Positions 38,719 to 47,623 of a DNA stretch of 64,000 bases are shown one piece after another; positions within the stretch are counted from its first letter, which is position 1; each line of letters starts with the position of its first letter. This DNA is from Providencia sp. PROV188 (GTDB lineage Bacteria > Pseudomonadota > Gammaproteobacteria > Enterobacterales > Enterobacteriaceae). The notes under the pieces are model-generated. The model saw only the letters and a list, made by a program, of their open reading frames with translations. It made no database searches and had not been told where the DNA came from. The stretch covers positions 1,674,001 through 1,738,000 of the forward strand of contig NZ_CP097291.1 of NCBI RefSeq assembly GCF_027595165.1, in the 5' to 3' direction. The position numbers were made by a program, and so were the translations under genes.

Positions 38719-39741
38719 ATGAAACAGTTTGCTATCTCCAGCGTTATCTACGCCATCATGTTGTTGTTCTCACCAAGACTTTTCGCAGACTACCGAGCAG
38801 AATTTGCATCTTACACGGTACCGATATCTCAAACGCTGTATGTCCCTAAAAGTGCACCCATCAACTCACATATTGCAACGATAGAGCTGGGAACCTATAC
38901 GCCATGGGTGTGGTGGAATGAATCAGGGACAACGCGAGTGGGAATTAATTTGCCTGGTATATTTGATGAGCACTATCAGATAGCAGGGGTTGGCGCCATT
39001 AAGGAAATTGGCCTATCAGGTATCGGCTTTGCATTGCACGGCTCAGTTAATAGCCCGTGTTCAGCGAGGGGATATGTGAATGGTAAAAATAATCGCGATG
39101 GAAATCCGGCGAATCGTTTATTGTGCCCGAGTAGCGAATCAAGAGGCAATTACAATGTTACCTTGAAAGCCGCATTTTATAAAATTCGCCCTCGAGTCAA
39201 TACTCAATTATTACAATCGACCAGCGCTGCAATGCTTATTGTGTTTAATAATAAGTTTATTATTCAAGATTCGTTTGGAAATGTTGAGCCAAAAATTTGG
39301 TTGTCACCGATTAATGTGATTGCAAATGGATGTGAAGTGAAAAATCGGGTGATCAATGTTGTGTTTGGTCAAGTGGAAAAGTCAGGTGCAAATGGGGTGG
39401 GTGTGACGCTTGTGAATAGTCGTAAGCGGTTCAAAATTGAGCTTGAGTGCGATGAATCTTCACCCGTAAAGATCCACTTTATGGGAACGGCTGACGAAAG
39501 TGGGATAGGTGGAACGATTGCACTCAACAATCCGAATCATCAAGAAACGGCGAAAGGCTTTGGTATTCAAATTAAGCACAAAGGGAAGCCGATTAAACTC
39601 AACCAAATGGTACAAATTTCCCGTTTAAATCAAGCGCAACACTATGTTATTCCGTTAGAAGCGGCCTATATTCAAACAGCAGAGAAAACACGCGGAGGAA
39701 AGGCGGATGGAACGCTGCAATTTAATTTGCAATATCATTGA
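38719..39741 (+). CDS. Two-domain fimbrial tip adhesin
   Basis: This 340-residue protein closes the fimbrial operon. A signal peptide ends near LFADY. An N-terminal domain of about 180 residues, with Cys in NSPCSARG and NRLLCPSS, is probably the receptor-binding lectin-like domain. A C-terminal pilin domain starts at NGCEVKNRVINVVFGQV and ends in LQFNLQYH. This FimH-like architecture suggests a tip location. The ATG at 38719 has GGGGGGGTT before it; an in-frame ATG at 38689 overlaps the usher. The receptor is unknown. Confidence 0.85.
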   Translation: MKQFAISSVIYAIMLLFSPRLFADYRAEFASYTVPISQTLYVPKSAPINSHIATIELGTYTPWVWWNESGTTRVGINLPGIFDEHYQIAGVGAIKEIGLSGIGFALHGSVNSPCSARGYVNGKNNRDGNPANRLLCPSSESRGNYNVTLKAAFYKIRPRVNTQLLQSTSAAMLIVFNNKFIIQDSFGNVEPKIWLSPINVIANGCEVKNRVINVVFGQVEKSGANGVGVTLVNSRKRFKIELECDESSPVKIHFMGTADESGIGGTIALNNPNHQETAKGFGIQIKHKGKPIKLNQMVQISRLNQAQHYVIPLEAAYIQTAEKTRGGKADGTLQFNLQYH

Positions 39742-39743
39742 GA

Positions 39744-39773
39744 TGAAAAAATAAAAGGGAGCCTAAGCTCCCT
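39744..39773 (-). terminator. Terminator between the adhesin gene and pykA
   Basis: GGGAGC pairs with GCTCCC around four bases. On the minus strand it is followed by TTTTATTTTTTC, so it terminates pykA; it may also stop the fimbrial transcript. Confidence 0.8.
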
Positions 39774-39814
39774 CGATGAATTGAACGCTTACATTACCAT
39801 TAACGATAAAATTA

Positions 39815-41257
39815 TTATTCAACCACTAAAATACGGCAGGTATTGGTGCTGCCGATGGTGCCCATTTGGTCACCTTGAGTCACGATAACCGTATCACCTA
39901 CCATCAAGTAGCCATTATCACGTAAACGTGCGATGGCTTCGCTTGCTGCCGCAATACCATCAGTATGCGTGCTGCAAAACACAGGGGTGACACCCCGGTA
40001 CAGTGAACATTGATTCAATGTTTTTTCATGGCGAGACATCGCGAAAATTGGCAAGCCAGAGCTAATGCGCGACATAATACGTGCGGTACGACCTGATTCA
40101 GTCATCGCGATGATCGCTTTAACGCCTTTTAGGTGGTTGGCGGCGTACATGGTTGACATCGCAATTGCATCTTCGGAACTTTCGAATTCAGCATCTAAAC
40201 GGTGTTTCGAAATATTCAGACCCGGCATTTTCTCCGCACCAAAACAGACTTGTGCCATGGCGGCGACAGTTTCTGCTGGGTATTGTCCTGCGGCGGTTTC
40301 TGCGGATAGCATCACCGCATCAGTTCCGTCTAAGACCGCGTTTGCCACGTCCATGACTTCTGCACGGGTTGGCATTGGGTTGGTGATCATGGATTCCATC
40401 ATTTGAGTTGCCGTGATCACCACGCGGTTCAATTGACGGGAACGACGAATTAATTTCTTCTGTACTGCAACCAGTTCAGGGTCACCAATTTCAACTCCTA
40501 AGTCACCACGGGCAACCATCACCACATCAGATGCAAGGATCACTTCGTCCATGATGTCGTCAGTTGCGACTGCTTCTGCACGTTCAACTTTGGCGACGAT
40601 TTGGCATTCACAGCCTGCATCTCGAGCTAAACGGCGAGCATAATCCAGATCTTCACCTGAACGCGGGAAAGAGACAGCCAAGAAATCCACATTGATTTTA
40701 GCAGCGGTAATAATGTCGGCTTTGTCTTTTTCTGTCAGCGCTTCTGCGGACAAACCACCACCGAGTTTATTAATGCCTTTATTGTTGGAAAGTTGTCCGC
40801 CGACAGTCACTTCGGTGAAGACTTGCAAACCTTGAACTTCACGAACTTTTAACTGCACGCGACCATCATCCAGTAGGAGAATATCGCCCGGTACCACGTC
40901 AGCAGGCAGACCTTTATAGTCGATACCCACTTTATGCTGGTCGCCTTCACCTTTACCTAATGAGGCATCCAGCGTGAATTTATCACCAACATTGAGGAAA
41001 ACTTTACCGTCTTTAAAAGTAGAAACACGAATTTTCGGACCTTGTAGATCCCCAAGAATAGCGACGTGACGCCCTAATCGAGCCGCAATCTCACGCACTT
41101 TATTTGCGCGCGCCATGTGGTCTTCAGGAGTTCCGTGAGAGAAGTTAAGGCGAACAACGTTAGCCCCAGCATTGATAATTTTTTCTAGATTATTATCACG
41201 ATCGGTTGCTGGACCAAGGGTTGTAACAATTTTAGTTCTTCTAAGCCGTCTAGACAT
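39815..41257 (-). CDS. pykA: Pyruvate kinase II
   Basis: This 480-residue protein has exactly the E. coli PykA length and its [16 protein letters not shown]-terminus. It converts phosphoenolpyruvate and ADP to pyruvate and ATP. The active-site block [10 protein letters not shown] (with the conserved Lys) and the [12 protein letters not shown] segment are visible. In E. coli pykA, hexR and zwf are neighbours in this order and HexR represses several of these genes. Confidence 0.96.
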   Translation of the reverse strand: MSRRLRRTKIVTTLGPATDRDNNLEKIINAGANVVRLNFSHGTPEDHMARANKVREIAARLGRHVAILGDLQGPKIRVSTFKDGKVFLNVGDKFTLDASLGKGEGDQHKVGIDYKGLPADVVPGDILLLDDGRVQLKVREVQGLQVFTEVTVGGQLSNNKGINKLGGGLSAEALTEKDKADIITAAKINVDFLAVSFPRSGEDLDYARRLARDAGCECQIVAKVERAEAVATDDIMDEVILASDVVMVARGDLGVEIGDPELVAVQKKLIRRSRQLNRVVITATQMMESMITNPMPTRAEVMDVANAVLDGTDAVMLSAETAAGQYPAETVAAMAQVCFGAEKMPGLNISKHRLDAEFESSEDAIAMSTMYAANHLKGVKAIIAMTESGRTARIMSRISSGLPIFAMSRHEKTLNQCSLYRGVTPVFCSTHTDGIAAASEAIARLRDNGYLMVGDTVIVTQGDQMGTIGSTNTCRILVVE

Positions 41258-41457
41258 GTATTACTCCGTGACCTGTAATGGTACAAATATAAGTGAAACC
41301 ATTTCACTCCATTTCGAAACCTATTTACTGCAAATAGGGGTGCTGACACGAGCACAGCTATTATATACAGCAAATTTCTTAAAGCCATCGGGAGAATAAA
41401 AACTCTTTGAGCCCGGTAGACTTAAGAAACCTCTTTTAACATTGTCATTTCCATCTT

Positions 41458-42303
41458 TCAGACATTATCAAACCGCGAATCGCGTAACGCTTCTTTGACC
41501 CGTTTCAAGTTATCTCTAAATTTTTCGCCTCGACGCAAAGTAAATCCGGTGGTTAATACATCAATGACGGCAAGCTGCGCCATTCTGGAGACCATTGGCA
41601 TGTACATGTCCGTATCTTCAGGGACATCAATAATAATTGATAAGCTGGCTTCTTTGGCGAGAGGAGAACCTTCGGAGGTAATTGCGATGACCGTCGCATC
41701 ATTCTGGCGAGCGAGTTGCGCCATATCGACTAAGGCTTTTGTGCGTCCAGTGTGAGAAATCAACACAATCACATCCCCCTCGCTACTATTGATGCAACTC
41801 ATGCGTTGCATGACAATATCATCAAAGTATATGACTGGAATATTAAAACGGAAAAATTTATTCATCGCATCGTGGGCTACCGCCGCAGAAGCTCCAAACC
41901 CAAAAAAACTGATTTTCCGAGCTTGGGTGAGTAAATCAACAGCGCGATTAATGGCATGCGTATCGAGGGTATGTTTGACATTGTCTAACCCTGCCATCGC
42001 CGACTCGAAAATCTTATGGGTATAGGTATTGACGGTGTCAGTCTCTTCGATATGGCGATTAACGTATGGCGTGCCATTGGCAAGATTTTGAGCCAGTTTT
42101 AATTTAAAGTCAGGAAACCCTTTGGTTTCCATTTTTCGGCAAAATCGGTTGACGGTAGGCTCGCTGACGTCAGCCAGTTGGGCTAACGCCGCTATACTAA
42201 GATGAATAGCACTTTGGGGCATTCCTAAAATGACCTCAGCCACTTTTTTTTCTGATTTGCTCAAAAAATCGAGGCTAGTTTTCATTTGTTCTAAAATATT
42301 CAT
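41458..42303 (-). CDS. hexR: Transcriptional regulator HexR (RpiR family)
   Basis: This 281-residue protein has an N-terminal RpiR-type helix-turn-helix (VSEPTVNRFCRKMETKGFPDFK) and a C-terminal SIS sugar-phosphate domain (ISFFGFGASAAVAHDAMNKFF; LISHTGRTKAL). HexR binds 2-keto-3-deoxy-6-phosphogluconate and represses central carbon genes. It is divergent from zwf. The protein is eight residues shorter than in E. coli at the C-terminus. Confidence 0.93.
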   Translation of the reverse strand: MNILEQMKTSLDFLSKSEKKVAEVILGMPQSAIHLSIAALAQLADVSEPTVNRFCRKMETKGFPDFKLKLAQNLANGTPYVNRHIEETDTVNTYTHKIFESAMAGLDNVKHTLDTHAINRAVDLLTQARKISFFGFGASAAVAHDAMNKFFRFNIPVIYFDDIVMQRMSCINSSEGDVIVLISHTGRTKALVDMAQLARQNDATVIAITSEGSPLAKEASLSIIIDVPEDTDMYMPMVSRMAQLAVIDVLTTGFTLRRGEKFRDNLKRVKEALRDSRFDNV

Positions 42304-42762
42304 ATAGCAAAAGTGCCTATTTCAGCAAAAGGAGAAATATTTCTGCCATCAGAGTATGGTGGCATTAACATCTGGATATGACTGAAAATATACTACGTGT
42401 TGGTTGTAAGCTATCTATGCACTGAGCGTAACTTATGGCTTTTTTTACGAAAATATGACCCGTATCTAATTTTCAACTTAGTAAACTCACTACATAAACC
42501 GTGATTTTCCAACAAAGCTGGAAGCATTCAGTGATAAAAAATTTTATTGATGTCTGGGTATGCTGTATTTTTCAGCATAAAAACTGTGACCAGCGTCATC
42601 AATATTTACTGGGCAGTAGCAAACGGGTACATTAGCAGGCAACCGATTGTATTTTTATAAAAACGACATTCAGAACCTATCTCATTAGAGTGAAGTATTC
42701 CCTTATTTTCTTTGGGCTCTAATCAGATAGTTTCTAAATTCCGCAGATTGAGGAGAACCAAC
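42304..42762. promoter_or_regulatory. hexR-zwf divergent regulatory region
   Basis: No gene was seen in this 459-base gap. A hairpin TATGCTG/CAGCATA lies at 42559-42579. I could not find a clear HexR operator (TGTAATTAAATTACA-like). It must carry both divergent promoters. Confidence 0.5.
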
Positions 42763-44238
42763 ATGGCGGTACATAATGCTGCTCAAGCTTGTGACCTGAT
42801 TATTTTCGGCACTAAAGGTGACCTAGCACGTCGCAAGTTACTTCCATCACTGTATCAATTGGAAAAAGCAGGTTATATCCATCCAGATACTCGTATTATC
42901 GGCGTTGGTCGTGCCCAATGGGAACGGAACGATTATGTAGAATTTGTGCATAAAGCATTAAATGATTTTTTGAAAGAAGAGCTAGATTCGGCGTTGTGGG
43001 AGCGTTTAAGCGCACGCTTAGATTTCTGCAATTTAGATGTCAGTGAAACGGATAACTTCGTTCGTTTAGCCGATATGCTTAAGCAAGATACACAACCCGC
43101 TATCCACTATTTTGCAATGCCACCAAGCACATTTGGTGAAATGTGTCATGGGCTGGGTCACGCAGGGTTGAACAAACAACCTAACCGCGTGGTCATGGAA
43201 AAACCATTAGGTACAGATTTAGCTTCATCTCAGCAGATCAACAATGAAGTGGCTAAGTATTTCGATGAAAGTCAAGTTTACCGAATTGACCACTATTTAG
43301 GTAAAGAAACGGTTTTAAACCTTCTGGCACTGCGTTTTGCGAATTCACTATTTATTAATAACTGGGACAATCGCACTATTGACCATGTGCAGATCACCGT
43401 TGCGGAAGAAGTCGGTATCGAAGGTCGTTGGGGTTACTTTGACCAAGCAGGTCAGATGCGTGATATGGTGCAAAACCATTTGCTGCAGATCTTAACGATG
43501 ATCGCCATGTCACCACCGGCAGACTTAACCACTGACCGTATTCGTGATGAAAAAGTGAAAGTGCTGCGTTCTTTACGCCGCATTGACCACACAAACGTTC
43601 GTGAGAAAGCCGTACGCGGTCAATATACTGCGGGCTTTGTACAAGGCAAAAAAGTACCAGGCTACTTAGAAGAAGAAGGCGCGAATAAGCAGAGCCAGAC
43701 CGAGTCTTTTGTGGCTTTACGTGTAGATATTGATGATTGGCGTTGGGCAGGCGTTCCATTCTACCTGCGCACTGGTAAGCGTTTACCTGCAAAATGTTCA
43801 GAAGTTGTGGTCTATTTTAAAAAGCCGGCACTGAATATTTTCTCTGAAAGCTATCAAGATTTACCACAAAACAAATTGACCATTCGTCTACAGCCAGATG
43901 AAGGGATCGATATTGAAATTATGAACAAGGCGCCAGGCTTGGATCATAAACACCGTTTACAGACCACTAAACTGGACTTGAGTTTCTCCGAAACCTTCAA
44001 CCAAACGCATCTTGCGGATGCTTACGAGCGTTTATTATTAGAAGCTATGCGTGGTATTCAGGCATTGTTTGTACGTCGTGATGAAGTGGAAGAAGCGTGG
44101 AAGTGGGTCGATTCCATTATGGAAGCGTGGGCCATGGATAACGACGCGCCTAAGCCGTATCAAGCAGGAACATGGGGTCCTATCGCTTCAGTGGCAATGA
44201 TTGCTCGCGATGGTCGCTCGTGGAATGAGTTTGAGTAA
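42763..44238 (+). CDS. zwf: Glucose-6-phosphate 1-dehydrogenase
   Basis: This 491-residue protein has the E. coli Zwf length. It oxidises glucose-6-phosphate to 6-phosphogluconolactone, making NADPH at the entry of the pentose phosphate pathway. The nucleotide motif GTKGDLARRKLLP and the active-site RIDHYLGKE are intact. The ATG at 42763 follows AGGAGAACCAAC; the frame extends to 42712 without homology. The E. coli neighbours edd and eda of the Entner-Doudoroff pathway do not follow. Confidence 0.97.
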   Translation: MAVHNAAQACDLIIFGTKGDLARRKLLPSLYQLEKAGYIHPDTRIIGVGRAQWERNDYVEFVHKALNDFLKEELDSALWERLSARLDFCNLDVSETDNFVRLADMLKQDTQPAIHYFAMPPSTFGEMCHGLGHAGLNKQPNRVVMEKPLGTDLASSQQINNEVAKYFDESQVYRIDHYLGKETVLNLLALRFANSLFINNWDNRTIDHVQITVAEEVGIEGRWGYFDQAGQMRDMVQNHLLQILTMIAMSPPADLTTDRIRDEKVKVLRSLRRIDHTNVREKAVRGQYTAGFVQGKKVPGYLEEEGANKQSQTESFVALRVDIDDWRWAGVPFYLRTGKRLPAKCSEVVVYFKKPALNIFSESYQDLPQNKLTIRLQPDEGIDIEIMNKAPGLDHKHRLQTTKLDLSFSETFNQTHLADAYERLLLEAMRGIQALFVRRDEVEEAWKWVDSIMEAWAMDNDAPKPYQAGTWGPIASVAMIARDGRSWNEFE

Positions 44239-44266
44239 TATTTTATCTTTATAAAATAGAACCATG

Positions 44267-44301
44267 AAATGGCGGGGAGGCTGAATCCCCGCCATTTTTT
44301 T
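44267..44301 (+). terminator. Intrinsic terminator of zwf
   Basis: AAATGGCGGGGA pairs with TCCCCGCCATTT around GGCTGAA, followed by a T-run. It abuts the stop of the convergent small gene. Confidence 0.9.
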
Positions 44302-44563
44302 AGCTAATATTTGCTTCTTTATCTTTTTTTATTCTTTCCGCGATCGAAATTTCTGTTAACCACTTCATCTCATGTTGGTTGAATACTAACGTTTTTCCAT
44401 TCTGTTTTAATTCAAATGAAAGAGGTGAGTTTCTTATGTTAAGCATCGGAAAATTTTTTAATTCATCTATGTTTTTTGGGTCGGTGAGTTTAATGGTTGA
44501 ATGAGATATGACGGGGTAATGTTTCGCAGGTTTTGATCTTGAAAAGAAAGCGCAGATTGGCAT
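44300..44563 (-). CDS. Small hypothetical protein
   Basis: I do not recognise this 87-residue frame. The ATG at 44563 has AAAGGATTAACA upstream, a much better ribosome site than the in-frame ATG at 44608. The protein is basic and polar, has no signal or membrane segment, and carries the segments NFPMLNIRNSPLSFEL and KTLVFNQHEMKWLTE. It ends against the zwf terminator. It may be genuine because of the good ribosome site, but support is limited. Confidence 0.5.
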   Translation of the reverse strand: MPICAFFSRSKPAKHYPVISHSTIKLTDPKNIDELKNFPMLNIRNSPLSFELKQNGKTLVFNQHEMKWLTEISIAERIKKDKEANIS

Positions 44564-44685
44564 TGTTAATCCTTTAATGATGCATTTATTGAATGTGGAG
44601 TGTGCCATGAGTCATTACGCTTCTCTTTAATAATTTGATGGTTACCAAGATGCTGACTCAAGGCAACCATTCAATTTTGGCTATC

Positions 44686-45534
44686 TTAAAGCACTAATTC
44701 ACTACGACCCGTAGCGGCCATATGAATGATACCTTGCTCGATACGCAAACACGCCATTTTGGCAGCATCAGGAACCGATAATCCGGCTAATAATTGAGCG
44801 GTAAGCTCAGCGCCGAATAGGTCTCCAGTGCCCTTTGGTGTGACAGGGTAACGTTTATGGCGAATAACGGCGACATCCTGTTTAGTCACACAAACCACTT
44901 CAATGCTTTCCTCATCAGGTTGGAAAGCGCTCGTAATGATGACCCACTGCGTGTGACCTTTGAGTAACGAACGCGCTGCACGGGTGGCATCGTCTAGATT
45001 GTTTATCTCTTGCCCGCTGAGTGTGGAAAGTTCAAATTTGTTCGGGATAATCCCTGTCGCGAGTGGAATGACTTCATGACGATAAACATCAGCTATCGCT
45101 GGAGGAATATAAAAGCCACTATCTTCATCTCCCATGACAGGGTCGACAATGACAGGCATTTTAGGGTGTTGCTCGCGCACAGAGCCAAGCCAATTTGCAA
45201 GGTCGTGAGCTTTATCTGGGGAACCTAAATAACCCGTCAAAATGGCTTTAATGCTGTTTAAACTGCCACGTTCAACAAAGCCTTGTAAATAGCCACGAAA
45301 CCATTCACCGGGTAATTCTCCACCATAACAACTGGCATAGTGGGGCGTGTTGCTTAGAATAACGGTGGGAACTGCAGCAACGCGTAATCCTTGTTTGGTC
45401 AATGCGGGGACAGCGATGCTATTACCCACACTGCCATAGACAACTTGTGATTGAATGGAGACAACATCATAAGGAAGCGGGGTGGCATCGGCGGCGTTTT
45501 GAAAGCTATTTGACGTTAGCGTAAAGGTATCCAT
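44686..45534 (-). CDS. pdxK: Pyridoxine/pyridoxal/pyridoxamine kinase
   Basis: This 282-residue ribokinase-superfamily protein matches PdxK rather than PdxY: VVSIQSQVVYGSVGNSIAVPAL near residue 25 and the TVILSNTPHYASCYGG segment follow E. coli PdxK. It phosphorylates B6 vitamers in the salvage pathway to PLP. PVTPKGTGDLFGAELTAQLL carries the anion-hole GTGD motif with the catalytic Asp. Transcribed alone; nothing nearby links to B6 metabolism. Confidence 0.92.
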   Translation of the reverse strand: MDTFTLTSNSFQNAADATPLPYDVVSIQSQVVYGSVGNSIAVPALTKQGLRVAAVPTVILSNTPHYASCYGGELPGEWFRGYLQGFVERGSLNSIKAILTGYLGSPDKAHDLANWLGSVREQHPKMPVIVDPVMGDEDSGFYIPPAIADVYRHEVIPLATGIIPNKFELSTLSGQEINNLDDATRAARSLLKGHTQWVIITSAFQPDEESIEVVCVTKQDVAVIRHKRYPVTPKGTGDLFGAELTAQLLAGLSVPDAAKMACLRIEQGIIHMAATGRSELVL

Positions 45535-46190
45535 GACTCTCTCTTATTTGGTGTTCGTTATTGCTATTTTCTAACGGATAACACGATAAGAAGCGTGTTG
45601 GCGTTAATTGTCAATCGTAACCGAAAAAATTCATATTGAATGGGATGTTAGCAGCATAAAAAAGGGTAAAAAAATTTTTTTTTGCTCAGATCCTCTAAAA
45701 ATAAATGCGAGGGAAATAACGAAATTATTCGCAAAATAGACGCTGGCACTGTATTGCTTAGCATATTAATGAATATTTATGCATAAATATGACGGATTCA
45801 AAAAGCGTTTGCATTCATTGACTTAATAATTTTGGCGTGGTAGAAATAGCTTGAAACTAACAATTATATGAGGGTTCGGAGTAACTTGGATGGATGTCCA
45901 TCCGATGAAATGAATGAGATATCATGCTTAGCGTGACTAGCATAAAGATCAGTAAGTCCCAAAGAAGATCAACACACAAGCTTTTCCTTTCCGCTATTCT
46001 TTCCAGTGAGTATCACTGGTGTGGCGCATTATAGCGTCCTTCTAGATTATTCAATTCGCTGAATAAAATCAGCACTCTTTTATTTTTATTTGAATTTTAA
46101 ACAGCTTAAAGCTTAGCCATTAAGCTAATTGCCTTTCTGTCTTGTTCAAAAAACAGGCTATGGCGAAGCTGTATCTAGAGGGATACTATA
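45535..46190 (+). promoter_or_regulatory. Long structured upstream region of mdtJI
   Basis: This 656-base gap has no convincing gene. A candidate promoter TTGACT-N17-TAGAAA lies at 45818-45846, which would give a 5' leader of about 340 bases. Within it are a perfect palindrome GGATGGATGTCCATCC (45888-45903), an ATGCTTAG/CTAGCAT stem (45924-45943) and a perfect CCAGTGA/TCACTGG hairpin (46003-46019). A leader this structured may regulate the polyamine exporter. Confidence 0.4.
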
Positions 46191-46619
46191 ATGATTTATT
46201 GGATATTTTTAGCATTAGCTATCGTGACTGAGGTCATTGGTACGTTATCAATGAAACATGCCAGTGTAAGCGGTGATTTCACTGGTATGGCTGTGATGTA
46301 TGTGATGATTGCGACTTCCTATATTTTACTGGCGGTTGCGGTAAAAAAAGTGGCACTGGGTGTTGCTTACGCTATGTGGGAAGGTGTTGGTGTTCTGCTA
46401 ATTACGACGTTCAGCGTATTGTGGTTTGGAGAATCACTGTCACCAATGAAAGTTGGTGGATTAGTTTTCCTGATCACAGGTATTGCATTGATCAAATCAG
46501 GCACCAAAAAAGCGACTGTTAGCCAATCAGCTCAGAAAGTAAAACAAGCTGCAAAAAATGCGGTTGATTCCGCCAAAGCCCGAGCTTTAGTGACAAAGAC
46601 TGCTAAATCGGAGGTGTAG
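46191..46619 (+). CDS. mdtJ: Spermidine exporter subunit MdtJ (SMR family)
   Basis: This 142-residue small-multidrug-resistance protein has four transmembrane helices and the conserved membrane-embedded Glu in [15 protein letters not shown]. With MdtI it forms a heteromeric exporter of spermidine. [13 protein letters not shown] and [22 protein letters not shown] are family motifs. It has a Lys/Ala-rich C-terminal tail of about 20 residues more than E. coli MdtJ (121). The start follows AGAGGGATACTATA; mdtI begins one base after its stop. Confidence 0.93.
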   Translation: MIYWIFLALAIVTEVIGTLSMKHASVSGDFTGMAVMYVMIATSYILLAVAVKKVALGVAYAMWEGVGVLLITTFSVLWFGESLSPMKVGGLVFLITGIALIKSGTKKATVSQSAQKVKQAAKNAVDSAKARALVTKTAKSEV

Positions 46620-46620
46620 T

Positions 46621-46953
46621 ATGGCCAGTCAATTTGAATGGTGGCATGCGGCATTTTTGATCCTCGCAGTGGTACTGGAAATTCTTGCCAACGTATTTTT
46701 AAAAATGTCAGATGGTTTTAGACGTTATTGGTTAGGAATTTTGTCTCTCATCGCCGTATTAGGGGCATTTAGTGCACTGGCGCAGGCAGTGAAGGGAATT
46801 GAACTGTCAGTCGCTTATGCATTATGGGGAGCATTCGGTTTAATCGCCACAGTTGCTGCTGGCTGGATCCTGTTTAATCAACGCCTAAACTATAAAGGCT
46901 GGGGTGGGTTAGTCCTCTTACTTATCGGTATGGTGCTGATTAAAATGTCGTAA
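46621..46953 (+). CDS. mdtI: Spermidine exporter subunit MdtI (SMR family)
   Basis: This 110-residue, four-helix SMR protein is the partner of MdtJ. The conserved Glu lies in [19 protein letters not shown], and [12 protein letters not shown] is the family signature. Gene spacing of one base from mdtJ supports translational coupling. Length matches E. coli MdtI (109). Confidence 0.94.
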   Translation: MASQFEWWHAAFLILAVVLEILANVFLKMSDGFRRYWLGILSLIAVLGAFSALAQAVKGIELSVAYALWGAFGLIATVAAGWILFNQRLNYKGWGGLVLLLIGMVLIKMS

Positions 46954-46970
46954 CGGACAATACAATTCTT

Positions 46971-47016
46971 AAAGCTATTAGTGTTTATTCTACAATATAG
47001 TACTAATAGCTTTTCA
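46971..47016 (+). terminator. Intrinsic terminator of mdtJI
   Basis: AAAGCTATTAGT pairs perfectly with ACTAATAGCTTT and continues into TTT. Confidence 0.75.
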
Positions 47017-47114
47017 ATATATAATTACATCTAAAATTAATACTTTCAGTGAAGTAATATATTTAAAATATTGAACTAATTTTCATAGAATAATATATGG
47101 TTATTCATTCGTTA

Positions 47115-47335
47115 ATGAAAATAATTTTATCTCTATTTATTTTTTGAATGGCCGCCATTAGGCAGCCTATGGGCAAGGTAACGCAACAATTAAAGGTTAC
47201 CAAGGGCGTTTAAGTGTGGATTATAGCATCTCAATAGCTCAGTCTACTCAACTTTCTGATATATCTATTAATTATAAAGACACTAGCTGTAGTGGCTATT
47301 TTACAATTCAATCACGACGTCATTTCCAAAAATGA
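47115..47335 (+). pseudogene. Remnant of a small secreted-protein gene
   Basis: An ATG at 47115 starts MKIILSLFIF, a signal-peptide-like stretch that stops at once at TGA. A shift of one base then meets a TAG, and after it a frame reads AYGQGNATIKGYQGRLSV and on to SCSGYFTIQSRRHFQK, ending at 47335. The split suggests decay of a small exported protein by a frameshift and a nonsense change. I do not recognise the family. Weak evidence; random AT-rich frames are an alternative. Confidence 0.35.
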
Positions 47336-47623
47336 ATTTACTACAGTATTCACTAGTTTTTGAGAAAAATTAGACTCTCTTTATTGTATTAATTCATTTT
47401 TATGAAAAAAAGCATAAAATCCTTCAGAGTAGAAAATTTATTTATATCTATCATATTTTAGATGGAATGACTGAAAAGGTATGTTTATTTTTAAAAGTCA
47501 GCAATAAAGATAATGTTTACATTTTTATAATGAAGGTTGTTATATTTTATATATTACATGAGATTGGTTTTTATTTTATTTAATAAATATATTCATTTTT
47601 ATGCCTCATAGAAAGGAAATATC

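Noticed and set aside
41258..41457. HexR operator upstream of pykA (TGTAATGGTACA)
   Set aside because: The half-sites are too close; the HexR consensus spaces TGTA and TACA by about seven bases.
47345..47623. LexA or Fur box before the colicin-like gene
   Set aside because: No CTGT-N8-ACAG dyad was found, and the best Fur-like stretch (GATAATGTTTACATTTTTA) matches only about 12 of 19 positions.
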